A stretch of DNA of 64,000 nt from contig NZ_JAFEUN010000010.1 of assembly GCF_016900895.1 (NCBI RefSeq), positions 1 to 64,000 of the forward strand, given 5' to 3'. This DNA is from Parashewanella hymeniacidonis (lineage in GTDB: Bacteria > Pseudomonadota > Gammaproteobacteria > Enterobacterales > Shewanellaceae). Below, piece by piece: positions 9,245-18,491 of the stretch. Every line of letters begins with the position of its first letter. Position 1 is the first letter of the stretch. Under the pieces are notes generated by a model. The model did no database searches. It was given only the letters and a program-made list of their open reading frames with translations, and was not told the origin of the DNA. A program made the position numbers and the translations under genes.

Positions 9245-10708
9245 TCATTTTGATGAAGGTGCACTTAACCCCATAAGCTCGGCTAAGTTTGTTTGTCTTA
9301 AACGAACTTGGCGCAACATTCTATACATCGTTGGGTCACACCACCAATCATCCGTTAAATTCTGTTTTAAGAGGTTGATGTATGGTGACAATTGTACGTG
9401 TAATTGTGGGTCACATGCTGTGCCTTTAACATTTTCCACTAATTGCTTGAGATTCTGAAATGGTTGATTTTTGTCAAGCAACATTCCATGAAAAGATATT
9501 TGAGGGTTATGGACAGCAGGATCAAAAATTGGCCTAACTGTGAGTCTTTTAGGTTTGCTGCTGCGATCAACATTAAACGTTAAGGTTACAAGGTCTGAAT
9601 TGTTCTTGCTCACTTCATAGCTAGTAAAATTGGCTGTTCTATATGCTTCGTCTTCTTGCAGATGTTTAAGCCTTTGAGCCATTGTCGGGTCATTATTTGC
9701 TAAATATTGCCAAGCATCAGCTAAGTAGTCGTTGGCTTTTGTTTGCTGCCAATGTGCTTTCATTTGGTCGATAGTTTGACGGGTAAACTGCTGCTGTGCT
9801 GACATCGACTCAGCTTTCACTTTTGCTGTGACTAGAGTTGCTTTACCATACTTGATGGTGACTTGCCACGGGCCACTAGGGTTTTCAGGTGACTTTGCGA
9901 TAATGAGTTGTGCTTTGTCTTGCCTATCAATGTGCAGTGTTTTCACAAAATCATCAAAACTTTGCTTCAATTCTGTAAAGTTTTTTGGGTTTTTAGCTTG
10001 TTGTTTTAGCAGATTAAATGCTGCTTCTTTATCTTGTGATGTATGGGTTAGTGGTGCGATTGCGTCATGGCGTTTGGGGCGCTCAGTTAAATCTGTTGCA
10101 ACTGATACTTTAGCGGTTTTCATTTTTGCGCTAGGGGTGTCTAATTTTTTTGTCGATTTCACTTTACTTGCCTCAGAAGACATTGGTAACTGTTTGTTGT
10201 TAGTATCTTTTAGATGTGAGGCTTGTGAAGACCCTTGCGAGGATACCTTCTTAGGTGTTGTTTTACTTTTCTCTGTTGGAGTTTTAGAAACCTTATTCGT
10301 TTTGTTTACGGCTGTCGATGATGCGCTTGATGCCTGAGACTGCTCAAGTTGCAGAGTGTGATAGGGGTGAGAAATTTGAAATGAGTAATAATATGTAAAC
10401 CATTTTCTTTGTTTATCTATGCATTTCGAATCTACTGTTATTTCATAGCGTTCTAATGAGTCTTTTGGAGTAAACAAAAGTTTTGTTGGCATTTCCTGAC
10501 TGTTCCTTGTTTTGTCTGTATGGAACTTTGACGCCACCGAGTCATCGACCCTCTTAATGGTGCCAACGTCTACTTTCATTATGTTAAGTAATGTGCCAAA
10601 TTCATCATCAGCCGGTGATGTGCTGATTTCTTGTTGATGATACACAGTCGCATTAATAGATTGCCCTACTTCTAAAGATAATAGGGGGTTACTGACAGAA
10701 GAAGACAT
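9245..10708 (-). CDS. Unknown 487-aa protein with Ser/Thr/Lys-rich linker
   Basis: I do not recognise this protein. Residues 1-115 form a possible small beta-rich domain with a Ser-rich N-terminus (MSSSVSNPLLSLEVGQSI). Residues 120-220 are a low-complexity Ser/Thr/Lys/Gln linker. Residues 225-487 look like a mixed helical domain ending in a basic helix. There is no signal peptide or transmembrane segment. It stands alone between pilA and the thioesterase-dtd-yihY genes. A polar N-terminus with a disordered linker is compatible with a type III-type secreted protein, but nothing here proves that. Confidence 0.75.
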   Translation of the reverse strand: MSSSVSNPLLSLEVGQSINATVYHQQEISTSPADDEFGTLLNIMKVDVGTIKRVDDSVASKFHTDKTRNSQEMPTKLLFTPKDSLERYEITVDSKCIDKQRKWFTYYYSFQISHPYHTLQLEQSQASSASSTAVNKTNKVSKTPTEKSKTTPKKVSSQGSSQASHLKDTNNKQLPMSSEASKVKSTKKLDTPSAKMKTAKVSVATDLTERPKRHDAIAPLTHTSQDKEAAFNLLKQQAKNPKNFTELKQSFDDFVKTLHIDRQDKAQLIIAKSPENPSGPWQVTIKYGKATLVTAKVKAESMSAQQQFTRQTIDQMKAHWQQTKANDYLADAWQYLANNDPTMAQRLKHLQEDEAYRTANFTSYEVSKNNSDLVTLTFNVDRSSKPKRLTVRPIFDPAVHNPQISFHGMLLDKNQPFQNLKQLVENVKGTACDPQLHVQLSPYINLLKQNLTDDWWCDPTMYRMLRQVRLRQTNLAELMGLSAPSSK

Positions 10709-10788
10709 GGCTTTTATTACCTGAAATAATACTCCAGATAATATATCAAATGAATGCGGTGAAGTTTGAGTGTTAGAGTTAAAGTTTG

Positions 10789-11241
10789 TTAATTACCGAC
10801 AGGCAAACTGACATATTGACCTGAAAATTCAGCACATACTTGTTGATTACAGATGATGTTTACTTTCAGCTCGAAGCGTTGTTTTTTGCCCGCCACTAAA
10901 CGAGAAAACTCGAAGTTATGACACGCTACTTGGGCTATTGGTTGCGATGTTACTGGTGCAAGGTAACGAATGTGTCCATCCGCCAGCACAATGTCGCCAT
11001 TCACATTATTGAGTTTTTGTTGTAACCAAATAGCACCCCAACCCGTAAGTGTCGCGAGGGTTGATAATGAACCAGCAAACATGGTGTTGTGGCAATTGAT
11101 GTTGGGTTCAATGGGGGCAGTAACGCTAAAAGTACCCCTAGTGAGTTCAAGTGGTTTGATTTGCATAAATTGGCTGACAGGAATGGTGTTATGCCATGTT
11201 TGTGTGAGCTGTTGGAGTAACGTTTGGTTGTTAGCTGTCAT
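10789..11241 (-). CDS. YiiD C-terminal-type thioesterase
   Basis: A 150-residue hot-dog fold protein resembling the C-terminal thioesterase domain of E. coli YiiD. Typical features are the NCHNTMFAGSLSTLATLTGW segment (hot-dog helix with an asparagine and small residues) and the HIRYLAPV strand. Substrate is unknown. Its ATG overlaps the dtd stop by 4 bases, so the two are translationally coupled. The trio yihY-dtd-this gene is conserved in Shewanella relatives. Confidence 0.8.
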   Translation of the reverse strand: MTANNQTLLQQLTQTWHNTIPVSQFMQIKPLELTRGTFSVTAPIEPNINCHNTMFAGSLSTLATLTGWGAIWLQQKLNNVNGDIVLADGHIRYLAPVTSQPIAQVACHNFEFSRLVAGKKQRFELKVNIICNQQVCAEFSGQYVSLPVGN

Positions 11242-11687
11242 GATTTTTCTTTTGTCTCTAATGCAAAGGTTACTGGCCCATCATTAATTAGGCTTACTTG
11301 CATATCCGCACCAAATTCACCCGTTGCTGTCGTGATATTTTGTTGTTGGCAATACTTCACAAAGTGCTGATACAAGGTATTCGCTTGCTGCGGCGTTGCA
11401 GCGGATGAGAAACTGGGTCTACGGCCTCGGCTGGTGTCCGCCGCTAAAGTGAATTGTGAGATCACTAATAGCTTACCTTGAATTTGCTCAAGGTTGAGGT
11501 TCATTTTACCGTTATCGTCATTGAATATTCGGTAATTGATAATTCGCTGCGCCAGTTGCTCCGCATCTTGTTGTGTATCTTGTTGCTCAACCCCTAAGAG
11601 AATTAAAATCCCTTGATTGATTTGACCAATGGTCTTGTTGTTTACATCAACTTGCGCTTGTTTCACTCTTTGGATTATGGCTTTCAT
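11238..11687 (-). CDS. dtd: D-aminoacyl-tRNA deacylase
   Basis: A 149-residue Dtd protein that hydrolyses D-aminoacyl-tRNAs and glycyl-tRNA-Ala, protecting translation from D-amino acids. Both active-site motifs are visible: SQFTLAAD near residue 77 and NDGPVTF near the C-terminus (the Gly-cisPro region follows the GPVT pattern). The start overlaps the yihY 3' end by 41 bases, and the stop overlaps the downstream thioesterase start, a tight three-gene operon. Confidence 0.95.
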   Translation of the reverse strand: MKAIIQRVKQAQVDVNNKTIGQINQGILILLGVEQQDTQQDAEQLAQRIINYRIFNDDNGKMNLNLEQIQGKLLVISQFTLAADTSRGRRPSFSSAATPQQANTLYQHFVKYCQQQNITTATGEFGADMQVSLINDGPVTFALETKEKS

Positions 11688-12549
11688 CTTGATTTTCTAT
11701 GTTATGTAACTGCTCAGTAAATTCGGGTAAGGCGGAGGTGATGACAGCACCCAACAATACAATCATCCATGAGATGTAGACCCAAACAAATAAAATAGGG
11801 ATGGTGGCCATTGTGCCATAAATGGCTTCATAACTTGGGAAGTGGGTCAGGTAAAAGGTAAAGACTTTTTTACCTGCTTCAAACAAGATTGCTGCGGTGG
11901 CTGCACCAATCAGTCCATGTTGCCATTTAACGCTTTGATTCGGCACCGCAAGATAAATCATTAAAAAAGCCACCATTGAAAACAGCATTGGCAAACGAGC
12001 AACAAAAAATGGCACAACGTCGGCGATTTGGTCGGCATTAAAAATTTTTAATGATACTAAATAGGATGTTGCCGCTAAACTGGCACCCACAAAGACGGGG
12101 CCAAGTGTCAGTACCATCCAATACATTGAGAATGAAATGATTAATCGGCGCTTTTTGGTGACTCGCCATATTTTATTGAGAGTCTTATCAATCGCCGACA
12201 TCAGTAGAAATGCTACGACCACTAAGGCCAAGATACCTATGGCTGTGCCTTTTGATGCGTTATCGACAAAAGAATTGATGTAGATTTTGATTGTGTCATT
12301 AGCTGATGGTAAGAAGTTACCGTAAATGAATACCTCAATTTGTTCACGTATTCCTTGAAACACTGGGAATACAGAGAGCATGGACATCATGACAGCAATG
12401 ATAGGCACTAAAGAGAGTAAAGTAACGTAAGTTAAATGTCCTGAAACAATATTGATTTGATCTTGTTTTAACCTCTGTTTAAGGTGTAAACAGAATTGAT
12501 AAAACGTTTGGCTATATTGCTTGAGTTGCTCAATGGTCGGCCATTTCAT
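11647..12549 (-). CDS. YihY/BrkB-family inner-membrane protein
   Basis: A 300-residue integral membrane protein of the YihY (formerly RNase BN, BrkB) family. Six hydrophobic segments are evident, starting near residues 40-62, 100-125, 140-165, 185-205, 215-235 and 250-275. The family motif [14 protein letters not shown] occurs near residue 37 and the [18 protein letters not shown] block near residue 240. The molecular role of the family is unsettled; older names imply virulence or RNase functions that are not supported. First gene of the yihY-dtd-thioesterase operon. Confidence 0.9.
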   Translation of the reverse strand: MKWPTIEQLKQYSQTFYQFCLHLKQRLKQDQINIVSGHLTYVTLLSLVPIIAVMMSMLSVFPVFQGIREQIEVFIYGNFLPSANDTIKIYINSFVDNASKGTAIGILALVVVAFLLMSAIDKTLNKIWRVTKKRRLIISFSMYWMVLTLGPVFVGASLAATSYLVSLKIFNADQIADVVPFFVARLPMLFSMVAFLMIYLAVPNQSVKWQHGLIGAATAAILFEAGKKVFTFYLTHFPSYEAIYGTMATIPILFVWVYISWMIVLLGAVITSALPEFTEQLHNIENQDESHNPKSETSAS

Positions 12550-12676
12550 GGCAATTGCTCCAGTTCCATTTAGAGGGCTTTTTAAATAAGTGGCTAACTA
12601 TGGCAAAGTTTGACTGAGTTCACAATATATAACCAAAAATTGAGATAACCAATAAACAGAGATATGGAGTATTGAT

Positions 12677-12898
12677 ATGAGTGGACAAGGATCTACAGGA
12701 AATGTAATCGCTGCGGTTGCAAGTTTTTTTATTCCGGGACTTGGGCAGCTGGTTCAGGGAAAAATCTTTTTTGCGGTGTTTTTCTTCGTCGTATGTAGCT
12801 TAGGTTATTTTTTCTGGTGGCTGGTGTTCCCAGGTGTGATTGCTGTGGTGGCTCACCTATGGGCGATTATTGATGCAGCGCTGTATAAAAGCAGCTGA
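12677..12898 (+). CDS. Small two-helix membrane protein (TM2-like)
   Basis: A 73-residue protein with two hydrophobic segments (about residues 9-25 and 31-68, the second long enough for one or two passes). It has the FIPGLGQLVQGK motif typical of TM2-domain-like bacterial membrane proteins. A clear Shine-Dalgarno (GGAG) precedes the ATG. Function is unknown. It directly precedes the type III chaperone-like gene with a 50-base gap, so the two may be co-transcribed. Confidence 0.8.
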   Translation: MSGQGSTGNVIAAVASFFIPGLGQLVQGKIFFAVFFFVVCSLGYFFWWLVFPGVIAVVAHLWAIIDAALYKSS

Positions 12899-12948
12899 TC
12901 GTGTGAGTCTCGTCTAGACTTTTATTGATATAGAAACTTGGGTTGTCT

Positions 12949-13437
12949 ATGACAAATAAAGAGGAAGCGGATCTCAAGATTGATCTGAAAAAGCTTGAAA
13001 AAGCGTGTGAGCAAGCATTAAGTGAACATAAGACGTTAGCTGAAATTAAGAACATTACGCCTAAAGAGCTGGAAGTTGTTTATGCTAAGGGATTAGAAAA
13101 ATACAATGCTGGCAAGCCTGACGAAGCCATGACTGAGTTTACCTATTTAGTCATGCACATGCCTTGGGACAGGCGCTTTCAAATGGCGCTTGGTTCAACT
13201 TTGCATTGGCTTGGTGAATTTAAACATGCTCTGAATTTTTATGGTTATGCGTTGGTGATGGATGCCTGTGACCCAGGGGCAACGTTTCGCATTGGCCAAT
13301 GCTTCTTAAGTTTAGGGGACGAACCTTCAGCTCGTGAAGCGTTACAAACGGCCATAGATCAGAGTTATATTCGCCCTGATGAACACCATATTGGTGAACA
13401 AGCCAGAAAATTACTTGATGAGCTGAACGGGCGCTAA
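12949..13437 (+). CDS. LcrH/SycD-family type III secretion chaperone-like TPR protein
   Basis: A 162-residue TPR protein with the layout of class II type III secretion chaperones (LcrH, SycD, SicA), which hold translocator proteins in the cytoplasm. An N-terminal helix is followed by three TPR-like pairs from about residue 45. Landmarks are YNAGKPDEAMTEF, the WDRRFQMALGSTLHWLGEF segment, YGYALVMDACDPGATFRIGQC and LGDEPSAREAL, each matching the family pattern. The ATG at 12949 is preferred over a TTG at 12943. No translocator or other type III gene adjoins it, so its partner is elsewhere or it has another role. Confidence 0.82.
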   Translation: MTNKEEADLKIDLKKLEKACEQALSEHKTLAEIKNITPKELEVVYAKGLEKYNAGKPDEAMTEFTYLVMHMPWDRRFQMALGSTLHWLGEFKHALNFYGYALVMDACDPGATFRIGQCFLSLGDEPSAREALQTAIDQSYIRPDEHHIGEQARKLLDELNGR

Positions 13438-13602
13438 ACAAGAATTGTTTTGTCGTTGAATCTATGGGCTTGTTTGAGACGATCTGGTTTATTCCTTTTC
13501 TTTATATACCTTGTTTCCCCATGCTGAAGTGCTTAACCCTTTAATACGTGGTGGGTTTTCAGGTTTGTTATCAGATAGGCCATCATCATTGAATATCGTT
13601 GG

Positions 13603-14514
13603 TTAATCGAGCGTTAAAGCGGAGCAGGTAAATACGTGATTTTGCTGATCGATAGGATCCGTAAATGCTAATTTTTGGGCAAGTAAATTCAAAGGATTTT
13701 CGAAAGTCGGCTCAGATTTTGGCTGTAATTCTGGATAAAAGCGATCATTCAATATTGGCATTCCAAGCCCAAGCATGTGCACGCGAAGCTGGTGGGTTTT
13801 ACCTGTTATTGGCTCTAATTCAAACAGGCCATAATCTCCCTTTACTTGAATTAATCGAATCTTAGAGTGGGTGTTTGCTTCACCGCTGGTTTGCTTGACT
13901 AAAAAAGAAGGCTCACCTCTGACGAGTTTATCTTTTATTTCCCAGTGTTGTTGACCACGTTGTGTGAATTCGGAGCGGGCTTCAGGAGTAAGCTTGGCAA
14001 TGGCTTGATATTGTTTATGGATATTACCGTCTTTAAATAAAGAATGATAAGTATTGCGACACTCTGGCAATTTGGTAAACAACATTAGCCCCGCTGTATC
14101 TTTGTCTAAGCGATGCGCAGGTGCGATAGTTTCAATGCCCGTTTTTATTCTAAGTCGATGAACTAAGCATTCATTGACATAGTTACCACTGGGAGTAACG
14201 GGTAAGAAGTGCGGCTTAAAGACAATCAAGAAACGGTCATTTTCAAATAAAATTCGTTCTGTAAAAGGGACTTTTGTCTCTTGTTGTACTTCACGGTAGT
14301 AATACACACGCTGCCTCGGTCGGCAAAGCGTGTCGAGGTTTAATGATGAGTTATCTTGCCAATGAATTTTGCTCTGCTTTATACGCTGATGCCAAGTCTC
14401 TGCTGAAACATGTGGAAATTGCTGTATCAGGAAATCTACAACAGTGAGCTGTGAAGAGACGTTATCAGGGATAAAAATATAAGAAGGCTGTGCAGCTTGA
14501 GCAGACGATGACAT
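13603..14514 (-). CDS. RluA-family RNA pseudouridine synthase
   Basis: A 303-residue pseudouridine synthase of the RluA group, converting specific uridines of rRNA or tRNA. The catalytic motif HRLDKDTAG has its Asp at residue 137, and the GKTHQLRVHM motif near residue 240 is the conserved RNA-contact region. The N-terminus resembles a degenerate S4-like domain. Target site is not deducible. It is convergent with the chaperone-like gene and divergent from ppaC. Confidence 0.9.
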   Translation of the reverse strand: MSSSAQAAQPSYIFIPDNVSSQLTVVDFLIQQFPHVSAETWHQRIKQSKIHWQDNSSLNLDTLCRPRQRVYYYREVQQETKVPFTERILFENDRFLIVFKPHFLPVTPSGNYVNECLVHRLRIKTGIETIAPAHRLDKDTAGLMLFTKLPECRNTYHSLFKDGNIHKQYQAIAKLTPEARSEFTQRGQQHWEIKDKLVRGEPSFLVKQTSGEANTHSKIRLIQVKGDYGLFELEPITGKTHQLRVHMLGLGMPILNDRFYPELQPKSEPTFENPLNLLAQKLAFTDPIDQQNHVFTCSALTLD

Positions 14515-14709
14515 TTAATAATTACAATTACAGTTAAGACCAAGGTCGAATTGTATCTTGAAGGCAACGTGAGTGAAAGTCTCCCTTAAGGTCGTTGCCG
14601 ATGAATCATTAAATCGAGTGAGAGCAGGCTATTATTGTTAAGGTATTTTTTTATTCAGCGTAGATTTGCTAAAATCCCTTCCATTAAAACCAATTAGAGA
14701 GTGTTTGCA

Positions 14710-15630
14710 ATGTCAATGTATGTAGTGGGGCATAAAATCCCTGATTCTGATTCAATCTGTGGTGCTATCGCACTGGCGTATTTGAAAAATCAAATCGGCG
14801 AGCCAGCAAAAGCGTCGCGTTTAGGTGAGCCATCGCCTGAGACTCAATTTATTCTGGATCGTTTTGGTTTCGAAGCACCAGAATTAAAAATGAGCTATGC
14901 AGGAGAAGAAGTTTACATCGTTGATCATTCAGAGCTAACTCAAGCACCAGATGATATTGCAGAAGCAACGATTGTTGGTATTGTTGATCACCACAAGTTG
15001 GGCGACTTGACTACGTCTACCCCACTTGAGTGTTGGATCCGCCCTGTAGGTTGTTCAAACACAGTGATTAAGATGATGTATGACTTCTACAATGTAGATA
15101 TTCCAAAAGACATCGCTGGTATCATGTTGTGTGCGATTTTAAGTGACACGGTTATCTTTAAATCACCAACATGCACGACTGCAGATATTCGTTGCGTTGA
15201 AGCGCTTGCAGAGATTGCAGGCGTTGAAGATTTCAAAGCGTTAGGCATGGAAATGTTTAAAGTGAAGTCTGCCGTTGGTGGTACTGCGCCTCGTGATCTT
15301 GTGATGCGTGATTTTAAAGACTTCAACATGAACGGTAACCTTGTTGGTATTGGTCAACTTGAAGTGGTTGATTTATCTGTATTTGATAACATTAAAGCAG
15401 ACCTAGAAGCAGATATTGCAGCGCTAAAAGCAGAAGGTAACCGTCATACGGTTATGTTGTTGCTCACCGATATTATGCAAGAAGGTTCTGAGCTTCTTAT
15501 CGTGAGCGATGATGAAGAGTTAAGTCAGAAAGCTTACGATATCGCTACTGAAAACGGCCGTGCTTGGTTGCCGGGTGTATTAAGTCGTAAGAAGCAAGTT
15601 GTACCACCGCTTCAAGGTGTGTTTGCTTAA
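14710..15630 (+). CDS. ppaC: Manganese-dependent inorganic pyrophosphatase (class II)
   Basis: A 306-residue class II pyrophosphatase of the DHH family, hydrolysing pyrophosphate from biosynthesis. Metal ligands are visible: H8, D12 and D14 in GHKIPDSDS, D72, and the D93-H94-H95 triad. The C-terminal substrate loop SRKKQVVP is intact. The ATG at 14710 is preferred over a GTG at 14701, because it gives the standard N-terminus with GAGAG suitably upstream. Shewanella typically has this class. An inverted repeat (GAAGCT / AGCTTC, near 15643-15668) follows the stop but lacks a T run. Confidence 0.95.
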   Translation: MSMYVVGHKIPDSDSICGAIALAYLKNQIGEPAKASRLGEPSPETQFILDRFGFEAPELKMSYAGEEVYIVDHSELTQAPDDIAEATIVGIVDHHKLGDLTTSTPLECWIRPVGCSNTVIKMMYDFYNVDIPKDIAGIMLCAILSDTVIFKSPTCTTADIRCVEALAEIAGVEDFKALGMEMFKVKSAVGGTAPRDLVMRDFKDFNMNGNLVGIGQLEVVDLSVFDNIKADLEADIAALKAEGNRHTVMLLLTDIMQEGSELLIVSDDEELSQKAYDIATENGRAWLPGVLSRKKQVVPPLQGVFA

Positions 15631-15675
15631 TTTATTCTAGTTTGAAGCTTGGGCCAGTACCTGAGCTTCACTTCA

Positions 15676-16305
15676 TTAAGTTCTTTTCGCATTGTCTTGC
15701 AGTTCGTTGAGTGTTTTAACTATCGTTTGGAACTCTGAAGATGATTTAAATTTATTCAAGTTTATATTGGCAATAGGTTTTGCTTTAAGTAACGGAAGAT
15801 TACCAACTTGTACTGCGTAAAATATCAGTGTTTGCCCGCCAGATTTTCGATTGTTCGGGCTTGCGTTAGCTTCAACCTAAAAAACTCAGTTGAACGCTAA
15901 ATGACTTTTTAAGCCCATGAAAGTAAATTAATAACCTGATTGAATATTATCACCTGTTGGGTGAATCGCTCTACGCTCACAAGCTGGTTAAAATTGCCGT
16001 TATCTGCGTTAGAACATTTGCAAGTAGATTAACTACTTGCTGCACGCTCTTCCTTGCTACCGATAATTTTTTCTGCGCTTGAAAACGTACCCAACTGAGT
16101 TTTCTAGGTTCAAGAAGCTGAGTGATATAACTATCTTGGGATGATGCTTGATTTTCTATAGCCCAGATGAGCAGCGTCTGTCGTTTAAAAAATTAGATGT
16201 AGCAGGAAAACGACCTTTTTGAGTATTTGGCTTGCTTTTTAGTTCAAGCTGATTTATTGGCGAACTATGGGAAGAATGAGTTGTTGATGTTGTTTTTTCT
16301 AACAT
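15676..16305 (-). pseudogene. Decayed ankyrin-like gene split by a repeat element
   Basis: On the minus strand an ATG at 16305 opens a frame (MLEKTTSTTHSSHSSP...) that ends at 16156 after a run of six T bases. One frame over, the sequence continues as an ankyrin-like helix pair (QTLLIWAIENQ...ITQLLE). It is then cut by the inverted-repeat element at 15869-16118. Beyond the element, another ankyrin-like unit (GGQTLIFYAVQVGNLPLL) runs on to a TAA at 15676. So one gene appears broken by an insertion and a probable frameshift. The 5' side is only 18 bases from another repeat (16324-16590), whose own frame is fused in phase to this start. Confidence 0.68.
15869..16118. repeat. Inverted-repeat element, second type (about 250 bp)
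   Basis: The ends are imperfect inverted repeats: GCTTC, then AACCTAAAAAACTCAGTTG on the left, and CAACTGAGTTTTCTAGGTT, then GAAGC on the right. The interior has no transposase-size frame. It interrupts the ankyrin-like pseudogene, which supports mobility. Only one copy is seen in this window. Confidence 0.65.
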
Positions 16306-16323
16306 ATTCAATTTATCGTATTT

Positions 16324-16590
16324 TATACCCATGATACTTGAAGATGCATGTTTCAGGACTTTTTCAGCGCCAATTCTTTGAGGCGCATTAGCGAAGGAAT
16401 ATCGGGATTCTTTCGAGCTAATGTAACAAAGAAGAATTGGCGCTGAGAAGTCCACGCAGTGCGAGTTGCACAGCTTGTTACTCTTCGTTGCCAGTGCTAA
16501 CAATAGCTCACTATTTCCGCACACCGTCGCCTTGATTAACAAGTTGTGCATTCTCGCTGAAATCGAGCATCTTTAGGTATCATGGGTATA
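16324..16590 (-). repeat. 267-bp inverted-repeat element, copy 2
   Basis: Same family as 4739-5005, in the opposite orientation and the same length. The internal dyads are conserved. The element-spanning open frame is intact and runs, in phase, out through the end sequence (ATG GGT ATA) into the neighbouring ankyrin-like pseudogene. It is flanked by TA at both edges. Confidence 0.88.
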
Positions 16591-16907
16591 CCGCACCGCT
16601 TCGTTCATGGTTTTTGCTGAACACTCACTTAACCATCATTAGATTTTACAGGTGTTGAATGCTTACAACTATCTGTAACAGCTTATAAAATATCTTACTA
16701 GAATAGTTAAGCTTTTACGTTGAAGGGAAAGTAAGATTGAGGTTGTTCATATCATCATCACTGAAATGTAGCCATACTATTCGGTCTTGTCGTTAGCTTT
16801 GACTTTTTAATTAATCTAAGTTCATTTATTAGAAATATTCTGTGAATAGAGACTTATATATAATTGAGTAAATTGTTTTAGATATGATCTTCATTATTGG
16901 GGGCAAT
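16591..16907. other. Intergenic region without a recognised gene
   Basis: About 317 AT-rich bases between repeat copy 2 and the next gene. I see no convincing coding frame or hairpin. It presumably holds the promoter of the gene at 16908. Confidence 0.5.
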
Positions 16908-17396
16908 ATGGCCAGTGTTAATCATTCTGGTATCCAACAAGTGAGTTTTGATGGGGGGCAAGTCAGTAAAGTATCCGAAGATCTTATTCTCAACATTAAG
17001 GCTGCAGCGCCTAATTCAAAGTTCAAATTTCGCGTTGAATTTTGGGGAGTGCACTATAAAAGTAGTGATAAGACTTGTCTGCTTTCTTTTTTGACTCAAG
17101 TACATAAAAAGACTAATGGTACAATTAATTTGAGAATGGAAAACACAGGTTGTTTTGGCGCAATAAGCAGCGAAGTACCAGAAAGATTACAAGCATTTTT
17201 AAATGAAAAGTTAGTGCCTGTAAAATCTGCTAAGCCAATAACTCAAGGTATCGAAAAGCCAGATAAAAAGTCAGCGCCAGCAGAACCCGCTAAGCCAAAA
17301 ACTGAAGGCACCGCAAAATATTTGGTGCTACCAAAGAAAACCAGCGCTGAAGAATCACTTTTTGGAACTGAATCTTGGCTTGATGATTATCTATAA
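16908..17396 (+). CDS. Unknown 162-aa protein with Pro/Lys-rich C-terminal repeats
   Basis: I do not recognise this protein. The ATG at 16908 is chosen because GGGGG lies five bases upstream; an ATG at 16884 would add eight residues and place that site inside the gene. Residues 1-105 look like a small mixed alpha/beta domain. Residues 106-145 contain two imperfect Lys/Pro-rich repeats (SAKPITQGIEKP and EPAKPKTEGTAK), and the last 20 residues are acidic (SWLDDYL end). There is no signal peptide. It stands alone in the accessory zone; a secreted effector is possible but unsupported by any motif. Confidence 0.6.
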   Translation: MASVNHSGIQQVSFDGGQVSKVSEDLILNIKAAAPNSKFKFRVEFWGVHYKSSDKTCLLSFLTQVHKKTNGTINLRMENTGCFGAISSEVPERLQAFLNEKLVPVKSAKPITQGIEKPDKKSAPAEPAKPKTEGTAKYLVLPKKTSAEESLFGTESWLDDYL

Positions 17397-17722
17397 CCTA
17401 TTGAACTAAAGCACTTTAGTGGCTATAAACCCACAAAGAAAAAGTTATCTAAGTTACGATTTTACTGAGTGTTCACCTGTTATTTTGGTAATCATGCGGT
17501 TAGCAATAGTTTTAAGAGCAGAATATTTTTAGGGTCTGTTGATCTTTCGTGATTGCTTTTGCAGCGATAAATTGGTTATTTCTACAAGTGGAGAGAATAA
17601 AGGGGAAGCATCTAATCAACTCTTAAAACTACGGCTTTTGAAGTTAAATATGTTTAATTTGATTGTGATACTAAAAAGAAGTTTGAATGGTGAATGTAAA
17701 GTATTAAATAAGGTTTTTTGCT
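17397..17722. other. Intergenic region with a solo repeat end near 17530
   Basis: A 326-base gap. From 17530 the sequence TAGGGTCTGTTGATCTTTC resembles the left end of the element at 26165 (TAGGGGCTGTTGATCTTTG) and the likeness fades after about 25 bases. No matching right end is seen before the next gene, so this is probably a truncated remnant. No gene is evident. Confidence 0.5.
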
Positions 17723-18454
17723 ATGAATATAAAATGCTCTAAACTCGTTCTTATTTGTTTATTCCCTCTAACTGCTTCTGCCACCATTCAAGTTAATCAA
17801 TTGACCGCTCTAGGAAATAATCAGTTTATGGATTCGCAAGGGTTTGTAGAAAATTACACTTGCCCTGCTGGAGGTACGCCTTTAGTGATCTATTCAACGG
17901 CCGTAAACAATCAAACTCCGATTCGATCTAAAGATTCAATTCCTGCTGCATATGTTGCCCCTAACTTCAAAGCGTCTCTGCTTACTATTCCAGAGATTCA
18001 ACAAACCGACGTGAGTTCGAAGAAATATCTGACGGTCAGAACAAGAACCCCTGCTGACGCCTTCATTCAATTCAATCTCACTCGCTTTGATCAACAAAAA
18101 TTTTTCGTTAGTAGTGTCCAGTTCCCTGTGCCGTACTTAAAGAGTGAAAAACAGGGAAATAGTAAAAAGTATGTTACACAGGCTTATGTTCAATTGGATA
18201 ACAATGCAAATGGCCAAAGTAAATCTTTACCTATCAGAGATTATAGCTTTGACTTAGATTATCGACTGGATGTTATGGCGAATATTCAACAACTCAGTGG
18301 TTATTTCATTACTTGGAGTCAAGCTGGTAAGTGGGGAACAGCTAGCGATCAGAAATTTACTAACGTTCCCTATATCTTTTCGTCACTGGTTTCGGAAGAT
18401 GATCCAAACTTTTACAATGGGTATGGTGCTTGGGTTTGTGGCGCAACAAAATAA
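17723..18454 (+). CDS. Unknown secreted protein, 243 aa
   Basis: An N-terminal signal peptide is clear: basic start, hydrophobic core (LVLICLFPLTA) and an ASA cleavage site near residue 20. The mature part is predicted beta-rich with a few Cys (one near residue 47, one near the C-terminus). I recognise no domain. The protein is likely periplasmic or secreted. It is a single gene; the hairpin at 18465-18484 just after it has its T run only on the other strand. Confidence 0.75.
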   Translation: MNIKCSKLVLICLFPLTASATIQVNQLTALGNNQFMDSQGFVENYTCPAGGTPLVIYSTAVNNQTPIRSKDSIPAAYVAPNFKASLLTIPEIQQTDVSSKKYLTVRTRTPADAFIQFNLTRFDQQKFFVSSVQFPVPYLKSEKQGNSKKYVTQAYVQLDNNANGQSKSLPIRDYSFDLDYRLDVMANIQQLSGYFITWSQAGKWGTASDQKFTNVPYIFSSLVSEDDPNFYNGYGAWVCGATK

Positions 18455-18456
18455 TT

Positions 18457-18484
18457 AAAAAAAAGAGCCTGCAAACGCAGGCTC
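18457..18484 (-). terminator. Rho-independent terminator, minus strand (probably for purHD)
   Basis: A perfect 8-bp stem, GAGCCTGC and GCAGGCTC with a four-base loop. On the minus strand it is followed by eight T. That polarity fits transcripts coming from purD, whose stop is at 18772. The 269-bp repeat copy 3 now lies between purD and this terminator. Confidence 0.8.
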
Positions 18485-18491
18485 ATGATTG

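Noticed and set aside
15643-15668. Hairpin after ppaC as a terminator
   Set aside because: The stem is imperfect and no T run follows on either strand.
16156-16551. 131-codon minus-strand frame as an intact gene
   Set aside because: It is a fusion of the repeat frame and the first part of a decayed ankyrin-like gene.
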